Below, in pieces: positions 37,318 through 46,064 of a DNA stretch of 64,000 nucleotides (positions within the stretch are counted from its first letter, which is position 1; every line of letters starts with the position of its first letter). A program made the position numbers and the translations under genes. This DNA is from Bryobacterales bacterium (GTDB taxonomy: Bacteria > Acidobacteriota > Terriglobia > Bryobacterales > Bryobacteraceae). The notes under the pieces were generated by a model. It made no database searches, had not been told where the DNA came from, and saw only the letters and a program-made list of their open reading frames with translations. The stretch is from contig JAIXKK010000175.1 in NCBI GenBank assembly GCA_026954325.1, positions 40,374-104,373 on the forward strand, written 5' to 3'.

Positions 37318-38760
37318 TCAACTTTTTACCACCTGCCACGGCTCGGGGGTGATCCGCACGCCGACGGCGGCATTGCCCGGAAGCGTTCCACGGACGGTTA
37401 CCTCGAGGTCACGGCCATGCTGCGCCCATTCGCTATCGGCGGATGCGCCGAGGATACGCACCGTGGAGCGCTCGGCGGCAATGACGCCGGGAATGGTGAA
37501 GGCATTCGAGGAGGGCCGCTCGAGCAGGAAGGCATAGACGCTGTCGCCCTTGCGGGTGAAGCGGACATCCGGCGCGCCCTTATCGGAAGCCGAGGCGCGG
37601 ACCCACGGCTGGGTATCGAAGATTCCTTCGCCGTTCACCGCCAGCCAGTCCCCCAACTTGTGGAGACGATCCAGTTGGATATCGGAGATGGAGCCGTCGG
37701 GCCGAGGGCCGATGTTGAGCAACAGGTTTCCGTTCTTGCTGACGATGTCCACAAGCAAGGCAATGAGTTTGTCCGGGGCGATGACGTGCTCGGGGCCCTC
37801 GGCCTGGTTGTAGCCGAAGCTGAAGCCGAGCCCGCGGCAACTCTCCCATTTTTTTTCGGTGATCTTGTCGTAGCGGGCGTATTCGGGCGTAGTGAAGTCA
37901 GAGAACCCGACGCCGAAGCGGTTGTTGATGACGCCATCGGGGACCGCGCCGTAGTAGTGAGCGAAGATGCCGGGGAGGTTGCCGAGCTTCGGGTAGTTGA
38001 TGTCGTTCCACATCACGGACGGCTGGTAGCGATCGGTCAGTTCGGTCCAATGCGCGTCGGCGTAGCGCGCGTACTCTTCGCTTTGAGGGACCATGCGGCG
38101 CAGGCCGGCCATGGTTTGGATGGGCTCGGAAGTGAAGGTCCAATCGAGGCCGCCGGAATAATAGAGGCCCATTTTGAGGCCCTGGGCGCGGACGGCGGCG
38201 GTGAGGTCTCCGGCGAGGTCACGCGCGGCGGAGAGATTCGGGCCGGGGCGCTTGGGATTGGCCACCTTGCTCGGCCAGAGGCGGAAGCCGTCGTGGTGCT
38301 TGGTGGTGAGCACGGCGTAACGGGCTCCGGTTTTCCTGAACAGCGCGGCCCAGATGGAGGGATCCCACTTCGCGGTCTCTTTGTTGAAGGTGGGAGTGAA
38401 CTGGTAGTAGTCAAAGTCCCTGCCATAGGTCTTGAAGTGGTGCTGCCGGGTGGGCGAGCCCGGAATACGCAGCGTGTTCAAGTACCATTCGGCATAAGGG
38501 TTATTGGTGAACCACTTCGTTGGGTCGACCTTGCCGAGTTCTCCGGTGGGAGGCGCCCAAGCGGGCACGGAGTAGAGGCCCCAGTGAATGAAGATGCCGA
38601 GTTTGGCGTTCCGGTACCAATCGGGGACCTGATGAGTGTGGATGGACTCCCAGTCAGGCTCGATTTTGCGAGGATGCCCGCGCGGGTTTTGCGCGGCGGC
38701 CCCCATTGCGCCGAGCGCCGCGGTTCCCGCGAGGTTCCGGGTGAATCTTCGACGGTTCAA
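37318..38760 (-). CDS. Exported GH29 alpha-L-fucosidase (TTG start)
   Basis: A 480-residue glycoside hydrolase. The start is TTG at 38760: a strong AAAGGAGG stands about seven bases upstream, and no better start exists. A Tat-like leader (NRRRFTRNLAGTAALGAMGAAA) is followed by the GH29 barrel: AKLGIFIHWGLYSVPAW-like at residue ~50, YAVLTTKHHDGFRLW, MGLYYSGGLDW, the nucleophile block PSVMWNDINYP with catalytic Asp, and NGNLLLNIGPRPDGSI. It cleaves terminal alpha-L-fucose from glycans. It directly follows a second GH29 gene and shares only family-level similarity with it, so the two may act on different linkages. Confidence 0.95.
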   Translation of the reverse strand: MNRRRFTRNLAGTAALGAMGAAAQNPRGHPRKIEPDWESIHTHQVPDWYRNAKLGIFIHWGLYSVPAWAPPTGELGKVDPTKWFTNNPYAEWYLNTLRIPGSPTRQHHFKTYGRDFDYYQFTPTFNKETAKWDPSIWAALFRKTGARYAVLTTKHHDGFRLWPSKVANPKRPGPNLSAARDLAGDLTAAVRAQGLKMGLYYSGGLDWTFTSEPIQTMAGLRRMVPQSEEYARYADAHWTELTDRYQPSVMWNDINYPKLGNLPGIFAHYYGAVPDGVINNRFGVGFSDFTTPEYARYDKITEKKWESCRGLGFSFGYNQAEGPEHVIAPDKLIALLVDIVSKNGNLLLNIGPRPDGSISDIQLDRLHKLGDWLAVNGEGIFDTQPWVRASASDKGAPDVRFTRKGDSVYAFLLERPSSNAFTIPGVIAAERSTVRILGASADSEWAQHGRDLEVTVRGTLPGNAAVGVRITPEPWQVVKS

Positions 38761-38778
38761 TGATGTCCTCCTTTGCGG

Positions 38779-40134
38779 TCATGCGGCGCGCAGGGCGATG
38801 ACGGTGACGTCTTTATCGGGAGCGGCGGCGGGGAGTTGCAGCGTGAGGTTCTGATCGCTCTGCCGGAACTCGATGGGAGCGCCGCTATCGAGCAGGGATG
38901 CAGACCGGAGCTTGGGGAGCCCTTTGGCCGGCACTTCGAGGGTCGTGCCGGGCCAATCGAGAATGTGGAGGAAGACATCGGGGCCCCGGGCGGTGGTGCG
39001 GCAGGAAGGCACGCCCTGGAGCGGCCCGTAGGTGGTGTCGTAGATGGCCTCGCCGTTGCGGTCCAGCCATTTTCCGATGGCCCGCAGCCGCTCTTCGAAT
39101 TCGGGCTGGATGGTTCCATCCGGTTCGGGGCCGACGTTCAACAGGAAATTACCACCGCGGCTTGCGACCTCGACCAGGTTGCGAATGAGTTCGGTGGACG
39201 ATTTGAAGTGAAGGTCGTTCTTGTTGTAAGCCCAGGTGTTGTTGATGGTCATGCAGGTTTCCCACAGCCGGAAGTCCTCGGGCTTGGGAACGCCTGCGGC
39301 GAGGGCGGCGGCGGAGGAGGGGTCCGTTCCCGAGATGCGAACATGCCGCGTGGGGATCGCCTTGGGGATGAACTGTTCGGGCGTTTCGTAGTCGGCGGGC
39401 ACGCCGATGCGGTTGTTGACGAGCGTGGCGGGTTGGAGTTCGTGGATGAGCTTGAGAAAGCGCTGCCCGTCGTACTTGCCCTGGTTGCCCAGGCCATCGA
39501 ACCAGATGAGGGCAACGGGTCCGTAGCGGGTGAGGAGTTCGGAGAGTTGCAGGGACATGTAGTCGAGATAGAGGGGCCATTCCGGCCGCTCGGGCTGCCC
39601 GTTCCAGTTTTCGCCGGCGGGCTTCGAGGTATCGCGGAAGGCGGGATGGTTCATGTCCGGAGGGGAATAGTAGAAGCCGAGCGGCATGCCTTCTTCGCGG
39701 CACGCGCCGGCCAGTTGTTGGACGATGTCCTTGCCGTAGGGCGTCTTCGTGATCTTGTAGCCCGTGTAGTGGGAGTCGAACATGCAAAAGCCGTCGTGGT
39801 GTTTGGTGGTGAAGACCATGTAGCGCTGGCCCGCGGCGCGCGCGAGGCGGATGAAGGCATGCGGGTCGAACTTGACGGGATTGAAGCGCGACGGCAGTTT
39901 GCGGTAGTCGGCCTCACTGATGTAATTCGGTTTGCCGGTATTGGGGCGCATGATGGGCCAGGAAGCTTCGACGCTGGCGAGCGAGTAGGGCCCCCAGTGG
40001 ATGAACATGCCGAACTTGGCGGCGCGGTACCAGGCGGTGCGGCCGGCGGAGTCCTCGGCGATGCCGGGGAGAGAAAGGAGAGGAGGCAGGGAGAGGAGTT
40101 TGAGAACATCCCGGCGCGAGAAATGAGCGCTCAT
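38779..40134 (-). CDS. Exported GH29 alpha-L-fucosidase
   Basis: A 451-residue glycoside hydrolase. ATG 40134 is chosen so that the product starts with a Tat-like leader (SAHFSRRDVLKLLSLPPLLSL); a longer start at 40152 adds six residues. GH29 hallmarks are AAKFGMFIHWGPYSLASVEASW, YMVFTTKHHDGFCMF, LGFYYSPPDM, VALIWFDGLGNQG with the catalytic Asp, WETCMTINNTWAYNKND and GGNFLLNVGPEPDGTI. It is the first gene of the five-gene minus-strand unit and lies 18 bases before the second fucosidase. Its location suggests that fucose-rich plant or microbial glycans are a carbon source. Confidence 0.95.
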   Translation of the reverse strand: MSAHFSRRDVLKLLSLPPLLSLPGIAEDSAGRTAWYRAAKFGMFIHWGPYSLASVEASWPIMRPNTGKPNYISEADYRKLPSRFNPVKFDPHAFIRLARAAGQRYMVFTTKHHDGFCMFDSHYTGYKITKTPYGKDIVQQLAGACREEGMPLGFYYSPPDMNHPAFRDTSKPAGENWNGQPERPEWPLYLDYMSLQLSELLTRYGPVALIWFDGLGNQGKYDGQRFLKLIHELQPATLVNNRIGVPADYETPEQFIPKAIPTRHVRISGTDPSSAAALAAGVPKPEDFRLWETCMTINNTWAYNKNDLHFKSSTELIRNLVEVASRGGNFLLNVGPEPDGTIQPEFEERLRAIGKWLDRNGEAIYDTTYGPLQGVPSCRTTARGPDVFLHILDWPGTTLEVPAKGLPKLRSASLLDSGAPIEFRQSDQNLTLQLPAAAPDKDVTVIALRAA

Positions 40135-40325
40135 GAGGCCAGTATATAGCACAGTAACCGTTGAGGTAGCTGTTGATAAGCGCTTGGTTTCTCATTGCGC
40201 GGCTTGTTTGCCCACTTTCAAGGCGAAGGCTCGCTTGGGGGGTGCTTTCCCACAGGCCACCAGACCCTCAACGAACGCTCCGGAATCAAACTCCAACCAA
40301 CTCTCCGAAGTTGCTAATTCTTCAG

Positions 40326-42791
40326 ATGACAAACCAAAGTCTTAGCCTGCTTGTCCGCCATCGACTTTTCTCCACTCTGGCGCGTCTCACAAGAGTGATT
40401 CGGATTCTGATGACGGTCTTCCTGGCAGTTCCCGCTGCCGCGGCAGTGCCGCTTAGCTGCACGGGAAGCGCCATCCTGGGAACATTTCAGGTTTCGGTGC
40501 GGCCGTTTTCTCCAGGCCGGCCTCTGCCGCTAAAATCCGTATCCGCCATCCCGGCGGGTTCACGGCTCATTTGGAGCCCTCTTCGCCTCCCCTCGCAGGC
40601 TTCCACCAGCGGCGAGGTCGCCGCCGTTCTCGTCTCCGCATCCACCGGCGATCTCGTCACATTGGAACCGCGAAAAGCGGCCGCGCGCGCGGAATGGCAA
40701 CTCCTCGACCGTCCTCAGGTCATCGCGCTCATCTATGGCCCTCAAGGCCTCAGCGAGGGCAAGATCAAATCGCTGGTCACTCGCAATCGCGACCTCGTGC
40801 GGCAACTCGCGGACTATGCCGACCAAAGTTCCCAAGTGGAATCCCTGGTGCAGGCTCTCGCCGATGCCCAGCAATCCGGTGGCGGAGCCGATGCCGTTCT
40901 CCGGGGATTCTCCGCTCAGTATGGCCTCACCCCACAGAAACTGGACACCAAAGCGCCCACTGATCAGCAGGCGGCTCTGCTCCTGAAGGCGCTGCTCCCG
41001 GCCGCGGGAGCCTACGACCCCCTTTCCAACCGCAGCGCTCAGGTCCAGCAATCGGGCGGGCTCGCCGCCTCGGTGGCGGGGATGTTCTTTGGTAATCCCG
41101 TGGGCCTTGCCGTTGGCGGAGCCGCGCTCCTGCAGAACCTCAAGACCGTCTTATTCCCCGACACCGAGTTTCGCTCGGCGTTCGCCCAAACCGCCGACAA
41201 TGACGGCATGGCGTTCTGCACCAAAAGCCTCGCGCCGAAGTCCAAGACTCGTACCGCCTATCTTTGGGCATACCGCGTTCCGGATGCGAAAAAGCCCACC
41301 CTATCTTTGGCCGGCGCTCCGCACCTGCCCATCGGTTCGACATCGGCTCTCATTCTGGAACATGGAACGGCCTCAAGAGCAAAGGGACTCGACCGTGTCC
41401 GTGACTGGCGTTTGACCCCCGCCGCGGGTGGTCCGTCCATTCCCGTCGATGTCAATGCCACCTCCGCCGGCTCTCTGGAAATCGATCTTTCCAAAGCGAA
41501 CACACCAGCGGGCGACTACCATCTGGCTGCCTCCTGGGATTGGGAACCGCTCTCCGTCGCCGGAACCCTGCACCTGTACCCCTACGCGGACTTCGCCCAG
41601 GTCACCCTCGCCCGAGGTGAGCCGGACAAACTCGTCGAAGGCGCCGGGAAGGTCACGGTGAAACTGTCCGGGGCCGACTTCCAGTTTGTCGAAAACGCCG
41701 CTCTCGAATCGGCTTCACAGGATGCCAAGCCGGAAGACGTCCGGTTTACTCTCCCCATGGGCAAGCGCGCCGGTCCGCAACGCTCCCTCGCGGTGAACAT
41801 CGATACGGCCAGGCAGGGCGCCTACCGCCTGGTGCTCATGCAATCCGACGGCGTGGCGCACAAGATCCCGCTCCTCATCCTTCCCCCGAATCCCAAGCTC
41901 TCCAATCTCCCCATCCGTCTCAACATGGGCGAAACTTCCCAGGGCATTCGGCTGCTCGGAAGCGGCTTGGACCGCATAGAAGCCGCCTCCTCGGACGCGG
42001 GGGAAATCACCGGCGCTCCGGGCGTTCACCACTGGTCCGGCCGCATTCAACTCAAAGCCGGCGTGCTCAAGGACCAGCGCTTTCCCCTGCTGCTGAAAGT
42101 GAAAGGCCTCGAGAATCCCTTGACGGCGCCGGACGCCATCGAAATCGTGGGGCCGCGGCCGAGGATTCTGTCCGCGCGGAAGTCTCTGGCGGACGCTCCG
42201 GGAATTGAAATCGCGGCGGATGAGTTGCCGGCCGGTATCCCGGCAGGGTTGGTGCTGCAAGTGCAGGCATCGCACGACGCCATCCGGCCGCGCCTCGAAC
42301 TCGGCTGCGAAACCGGATCCCTGCGCCGGGCGCTAACGCTTTCCCCGGGCGAGCCCTCCGCCGGAGCGGGCCTCACCTTCGCCGGGCCGGGCGTGTTGTA
42401 TCTTTCCGTGGATCCCGGGGCCGTAGGCTACGCCGGGTGCCGCATGGCGGCTGCCGTTAGCCTCGATCCGGAAGGCCGCTCGGATCGTTTCGTTCTCGGC
42501 CGCGTGATACGCGTTCCGCGCCTCGACAAGTTTACGCTCACCAACGAGAGGGTGGGTGATTCGAACTATGCGGGCGTCCTCGAGGGAAGCGATCTCGATG
42601 TGATCGAAAAGACCGGGTGGGACGCGGAGCATGGCGTGCCTGTGGAGTCGATTCCCGCGCCGGTCCCCGGTGACCCCGCGCGCCAGACCGTGCGCATTGT
42701 CTTGCCTTGGCCCGCCCCTGCGCCTCACGCCCTCTTATACGTCTGGCTCCGTGGAGAGACCCGGGGGCGCAAAACCTCCGTCGCCTACTGA
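40326..42791 (+). CDS. Large exported hypothetical protein
   Basis: An open frame runs from 40173, but ATG 40326 (MTNQSLSLLVRHRLF) or ATG 40410 (MTVFLAVPAAAAVPL) gives a more credible signal peptide. From 40326 the product is 821 residues. Residues 1-45 are the leader. A region to about residue 300 is helical with a Gly-rich hydrophobic hairpin (LAASVAGMFFGNPVGLAVGGAALLQ) that might insert into a membrane. The remainder is beta-rich with repeated Ig-like sections (ALILEHGTASRAKGLDRV, YADFAQVTLARGEPDKLVEG, IRLLGSGLDRIEAAS). I do not recognise the family. It is monocistronic, divergent from the fucosidase unit and convergent with the ffh operon. Confidence 0.75.
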   Translation: MTNQSLSLLVRHRLFSTLARLTRVIRILMTVFLAVPAAAAVPLSCTGSAILGTFQVSVRPFSPGRPLPLKSVSAIPAGSRLIWSPLRLPSQASTSGEVAAVLVSASTGDLVTLEPRKAAARAEWQLLDRPQVIALIYGPQGLSEGKIKSLVTRNRDLVRQLADYADQSSQVESLVQALADAQQSGGGADAVLRGFSAQYGLTPQKLDTKAPTDQQAALLLKALLPAAGAYDPLSNRSAQVQQSGGLAASVAGMFFGNPVGLAVGGAALLQNLKTVLFPDTEFRSAFAQTADNDGMAFCTKSLAPKSKTRTAYLWAYRVPDAKKPTLSLAGAPHLPIGSTSALILEHGTASRAKGLDRVRDWRLTPAAGGPSIPVDVNATSAGSLEIDLSKANTPAGDYHLAASWDWEPLSVAGTLHLYPYADFAQVTLARGEPDKLVEGAGKVTVKLSGADFQFVENAALESASQDAKPEDVRFTLPMGKRAGPQRSLAVNIDTARQGAYRLVLMQSDGVAHKIPLLILPPNPKLSNLPIRLNMGETSQGIRLLGSGLDRIEAASSDAGEITGAPGVHHWSGRIQLKAGVLKDQRFPLLLKVKGLENPLTAPDAIEIVGPRPRILSARKSLADAPGIEIAADELPAGIPAGLVLQVQASHDAIRPRLELGCETGSLRRALTLSPGEPSAGAGLTFAGPGVLYLSVDPGAVGYAGCRMAAAVSLDPEGRSDRFVLGRVIRVPRLDKFTLTNERVGDSNYAGVLEGSDLDVIEKTGWDAEHGVPVESIPAPVPGDPARQTVRIVLPWPAPAPHALLYVWLRGETRGRKTSVAY

Positions 42792-42811
42792 ATCCGCCCG
42801 TCAGGCGGTGC

Positions 42812-43138
42812 TCACTGCCCCGCGAACCGCCGCAGCCGCACAATCTCAATGAACGACACGAAAATATTCACCAGGCCCACTCCGCTCACCGCGCCGCGGA
42901 AGTAGGGGTTCATCCAGACCTGATTGAGTGTGCGGTTCCAGGTGGCGAAGAAATTCGTCTCCCAGAAATCGAGCCACGGAAACACTAACAGAAAGACGCC
43001 TAATTCGAAGCAGAATATGGCGAATAGCACCGCGCCCACTTTGTGATACCAGCGGTAGGCGCTCTCCGGAGTCTCGTCCGGGTGCGGGGCGTGTTCCTCT
43101 GGCGTCAGGTAGGGGGAGGAGTCCGGGGTCAATGACAC
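42812..43138 (-). CDS. Small hypothetical membrane protein at the end of the ffh operon
   Basis: A 108-residue protein with a GTG start at 43138, overlapping the last bases of rnhB by 10; the longer frame to 43312 lies inside rnhB. After a hydrophilic, acidic N-terminus (TPEEHAPHPDETPES) there are two membrane helices (KVGAVLFAIFCFELGVFLLVFPWL and FRGAVSGVGLVNIFVSFIEIVRL) joined by a Trp-rich loop. Family unknown. Coupling to rnhB suggests expression with the translation operon. Many bacteria have the unrelated yraN at this position. Confidence 0.72.
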   Translation of the reverse strand: MSLTPDSSPYLTPEEHAPHPDETPESAYRWYHKVGAVLFAIFCFELGVFLLVFPWLDFWETNFFATWNRTLNQVWMNPYFRGAVSGVGLVNIFVSFIEIVRLRRFAGQ

Positions 43139-43788
43139 GCGTCCTCCTGGAATGCGGGAAAGAGGGGAAGTTGCCGCACGGGCTCGTAGCTCATGCGGTG
43201 ATGAGGGGTAGGCCCGTAGCGATCGAGGGCCTCGATGTGCTCGGGCGTGGGATAGCCCTTGTGACGGCAGAGGCCGTACTGAGGGTAGACGGCGTCCCAT
43301 TCGCGCATGCACGCATCGCGGTCCACCTTGGCGAGAATGGATGCAGCCGCAATCGTGGGGCAGAGGGCATCGCCATGGATGATGCCCTGCTGTGGCAGAG
43401 GCAGATCGATGGTAAGGGCGTCGATAAGGAGATAGTCCGGAGCGGGAGTCAGCTTCTCGATGGCGCGCCGGATGGCGAGACGCGAGGCCTGATAGATATT
43501 GATGGCGTCGATTTCGTGCGCTTCGGCTACGGCGACCGCCCAGGCGTGGGCGCGCTCCCGGATGCGCGAGGCAAGCACTTCGCGCCGTTCGCGGGGCAGT
43601 TCTTTACTGTCGCGAAGTCCGCGGATGGGGGCGTCCGCTTTCAGGATGACCGCCGCCGCGAACACGGGGCCGAAGAGGGAACCGCGCCCGGCTTCATCGG
43701 CGCCGGCGATGAACAAATACCCCTGCTCTTGGGCAGCGCGCTCGTAGGTGCTTCGGATGGTCCGCGTTTTGGCTGCCTTTGCACCCAC
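43129..43788 (-). CDS. rnhB: Ribonuclease HII
   Basis: A 219-residue enzyme that cuts RNA in RNA/DNA hybrids and starts removal of misincorporated ribonucleotides. The active site is visible: IAGADEAGRGSLFGPV supplies the Asp-Glu pair near residue 30, YLLIDALTIDLP the next Asp, and CPTIAAASILAKVDRD the late Asp. The GxGYPT-like HKGYPTPEHIEAL follows. GTG at 43788 is the likely start. It lies 43 bases after rplS, in the classic order rplS-rnhB. Confidence 0.95.
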   Translation of the reverse strand: MGAKAAKTRTIRSTYERAAQEQGYLFIAGADEAGRGSLFGPVFAAAVILKADAPIRGLRDSKELPRERREVLASRIRERAHAWAVAVAEAHEIDAINIYQASRLAIRRAIEKLTPAPDYLLIDALTIDLPLPQQGIIHGDALCPTIAAASILAKVDRDACMREWDAVYPQYGLCRHKGYPTPEHIEALDRYGPTPHHRMSYEPVRQLPLFPAFQEDACH

Positions 43789-43831
43789 TCGATGATGCTC
43801 GATTCCGGCGATGGTCCGTGCCTGATGACGG

Positions 43832-44179
43832 TTATTCGCGTTCCCGGAGCCGCGCCGCTTTGCCGCGCAAGCCGCGCAGGTAGTAAAGCTTGGCGCGCCT
43901 TACGCGGCCCGTGCGGACGACGGAGATGGAGTCGATCACCGGCGCATGGACGGGAAAGATGCGCTCGACGCCGTGGCCGAAGCTGATCTTGCGGACCGTG
44001 ATGGATTCACCCAAGCCCGTGTTGTTACGGGCGATGACGGTGCCCTCGAATGCCTGGAGCCGTTCCTTGTCGCCTTCGCGGATCTTCACTTGAACGCGGA
44101 TGGTATCACCGATCCGGAATGCGGGAATATCGGCCCGCCTGTGCTTGTTGATTACCTTCTGCAAAATCGAATTCGTCAT
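43832..44179 (-). CDS. rplS: 50S ribosomal protein L19
   Basis: A 115-residue protein, normal length for L19, which sits at the 30S-50S interface. Hallmarks are FRIGDTIRVQVKIREGDKERLQAFEG, the RNNTGLGESITVRKISFGHGVERIFP block and the C-terminal RRAKLYYLRGLRGKAARL. It is encoded 50 bases after trmD and before rnhB, the standard bacterial order. Confidence 0.98.
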   Translation of the reverse strand: MTNSILQKVINKHRRADIPAFRIGDTIRVQVKIREGDKERLQAFEGTVIARNNTGLGESITVRKISFGHGVERIFPVHAPVIDSISVVRTGRVRRAKLYYLRGLRGKAARLRERE

Positions 44180-44229
44180 TGGGCTACCTCTGTTACAAAG
44201 CGCAAATTACTTAGTTTAGCGCGTTGGCG

Positions 44230-44943
44230 CTATTCGCCGCCAGCAGGCTTTTCCCGCGCGGCAGTTTTTCTCAGCAGATCCGGGCGCCGGCGGGCTGTTT
44301 TCTCGTACGCCGCCCCGCGCCGCCATTGCCGGATCTGTTCATGATTCCCGTTCAACAGGACCTCGGGCGCCTTCCAGCCGCGGAACTCCGCCGGGCGGGT
44401 CCAGTGAGGACAATCGAGGAGGCCTTCCGTGAAGGACTCGTGGACGGCGGACGCCTGGTTGCCGAGCACGCCGGGCAGGAGGCGCGCCACGGTGTCCACG
44501 ACGGCGGCGGCAGCCAGTTCGCCTCCGCTGAGGACGTAGTCTCCAATCGAGAGTTCGTCATCGCAGAGGTGCTCGGCCACTCGTTCGTCCACACCTTCGT
44601 AGCGGCCGCAAATCAGCAGAACTTCGTCGAGCGCGCTCAACTCGCGCGCCACGCTTTGATCGAACAACCGTCCCTGCGCCGACATCAGCAATACTTTCTT
44701 TCGCGGCCCTCTCTCCGGCCAGATGGATTCCACCGCGCGGAACAGCGGTTCCGCCTTCATGACCATCCCTTCACCGCCTCCGAAGGGGCGATCATCCACC
44801 GTCTTGTGCCGGTCGCGGGTCCAATCGCGCAGATTGTGGACGCGCAACTCGACGGCGCCGGACTCGATGGCTTTGCCTACCACGCCACAGGCGAATGGAC
44901 TCTGAAAAAAGTCCGGGAAGATCGTGAGGATGTGGAAGATCAC
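44230..44943 (-). CDS. trmD: tRNA (guanine-37-N1)-methyltransferase
   Basis: A 237-residue SPOUT methyltransferase that adds m1G at position 37 next to the anticodon and prevents +1 frameshifting. Typical blocks are FHILTIFPDFFQSPF at the start, DDRPFGGGEGMVMKAEPLF, LLICGRYEGVDERV and the trefoil-knot segment SIGDYVLSGGELAAAAVVD. Its start overlaps the rimM stop by four bases, so the two proteins are translationally coupled, as in many bacteria. Confidence 0.98.
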   Translation of the reverse strand: MIFHILTIFPDFFQSPFACGVVGKAIESGAVELRVHNLRDWTRDRHKTVDDRPFGGGEGMVMKAEPLFRAVESIWPERGPRKKVLLMSAQGRLFDQSVARELSALDEVLLICGRYEGVDERVAEHLCDDELSIGDYVLSGGELAAAAVVDTVARLLPGVLGNQASAVHESFTEGLLDCPHWTRPAEFRGWKAPEVLLNGNHEQIRQWRRGAAYEKTARRRPDLLRKTAAREKPAGGE

Positions 44944-45446
44944 AGATCTTTCAATCCTTCCGGCAGGACAACGGCAATGCGCCTGGCGGCGGTATCGACG
45001 CGCGCGCAGATGGCCGGGACGAAGGGAATGAGCAACTCTCCGCCCGCGCCGTGCACTTCGAGCAGGACGGGCCCGCCGTACTCGTGATAATCCACCACCG
45101 TCCCTAACTCCTCGCCGCCCTGTTGGTCAACAATGCGGCAACCGATCAGATCGTTGAGATAAACTTCTCCCTCCGGGGCGGGGGGGCGATCTTCTTTGGG
45201 GATGCACAGTTCTGCTCCGCGGAGGACCTCCGCGGCTTCCACGGTATCGATCCCCTCGATTTTCAGGACCATCCGGTCCTTCTGCCTCCAGGCTGACTCG
45301 ATCCGGACCCGGCGGCCGGGGGGGTGGATTTCCAGGTGGGAAAAGGCGGTGATCTGATCGGGGGACCAGTTGGCCGCCTCCACGATTACCTCACCACGAA
45401 CCCCACGCGGCCTGACGATGTGCGCCAGAGTTGTCCATTCAGGCAC
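44940..45446 (-). CDS. rimM: Ribosome maturation factor RimM
   Basis: A 168-residue protein for 16S rRNA processing and 30S head assembly, where it binds S19. The N-terminal RimM barrel starts TLAHIVRPRGVRGEVIVEA. EAAEVLRGAELCIPKEDRP and then the PRC-barrel half with YLNDLIGCRIVDQQGGEELG and LIPFVPAICARVD follow. It lies four bases after the KH-domain gene and overlaps trmD. Confidence 0.97.
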   Translation of the reverse strand: MPEWTTLAHIVRPRGVRGEVIVEAANWSPDQITAFSHLEIHPPGRRVRIESAWRQKDRMVLKIEGIDTVEAAEVLRGAELCIPKEDRPPAPEGEVYLNDLIGCRIVDQQGGEELGTVVDYHEYGGPVLLEVHGAGGELLIPFVPAICARVDTAARRIAVVLPEGLKDL

Positions 45447-45449
45447 ACG

Positions 45450-45686
45450 TTATTCCAGGATCTCGAGAGTAAACCTGCGGTTGAGTTTCATACCGGAGGC
45501 CCCCAGGAGGGTCCGGATCGCGCGTGCGGTGCGGCCCTGCTTTCCGATGACCTTGCCGAGATCGCTGGGCGCCACGCGCAGTTCAAGCACCGTCACCTGC
45601 TCCCCGGCGACTTCCCGCACCACGACTTCCTCCGGGATGTCGACCAGAGATTTCGCAATTTCTTCAACTAAATCTTTCATCCCCAT
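45450..45686 (-). CDS. khpA: KH-domain RNA-binding protein KhpA
   Basis: A 78-residue single KH-domain protein. MKDLVEEIAKSLVDIPEEVVV is followed by the RNA-contacting GxxG-containing stretch DLGKVIGKQGRTARAIRTLL. KhpA (formerly YlqC) binds many RNAs and in Gram-positive bacteria affects cell size. Its position between rpsP and rimM is the standard one. Confidence 0.95.
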   Translation of the reverse strand: MGMKDLVEEIAKSLVDIPEEVVVREVAGEQVTVLELRVAPSDLGKVIGKQGRTARAIRTLLGASGMKLNRRFTLEILE

Positions 45687-45761
45687 CCGAAGTCTCCTCG
45701 CTCGCTCGATGATAGCATTCCGATTCGGCGTGTTCGCCGGAATCGAGACTTCAGTGCTGAA

Positions 45762-46010
45762 CTAGACCGCGGCGGGAGCGGGATTGCGCTCGAGCAGGCG
45801 CGCCACCGTGTCCGAAGGCCGCGCGCCGCATTTCATCCAGTAGGTGATCCGGTCGTGCTTCAGGTTCACGACGGCGGGAGTCGCCACGGGATTATAATGT
45901 CCCACCACTTCGACGGCACGGCTATCCCGCGCGCGCTCTTTGTCGATCACCACTACCCGGTAGGTCGGCTTTTTCTTGGCTCCAAAACGAGCCAGACGAA
46001 TCATTAGCAT
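45762..46010 (-). CDS. rpsP: 30S ribosomal protein S16
   Basis: An 82-residue S16, expected length. MIRLARFGAKKKPTYRVVV, then SRAVEVVGHYNP and the C-terminal KHDRITYWMKCGARPSDTVARLL are the family signatures. The start could be one codon later, at the second Met. It follows ffh by 54 bases and leads the ribosomal part of the operon. Confidence 0.98.
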   Translation of the reverse strand: MLMIRLARFGAKKKPTYRVVVIDKERARDSRAVEVVGHYNPVATPAVVNLKHDRITYWMKCGARPSDTVARLLERNPAPAAV

Positions 46011-46064
46011 GCTCTTTGTATACTCCTAAACCCTATTGCCTGCTTCTTGCCTGCTTCTCTCAGT

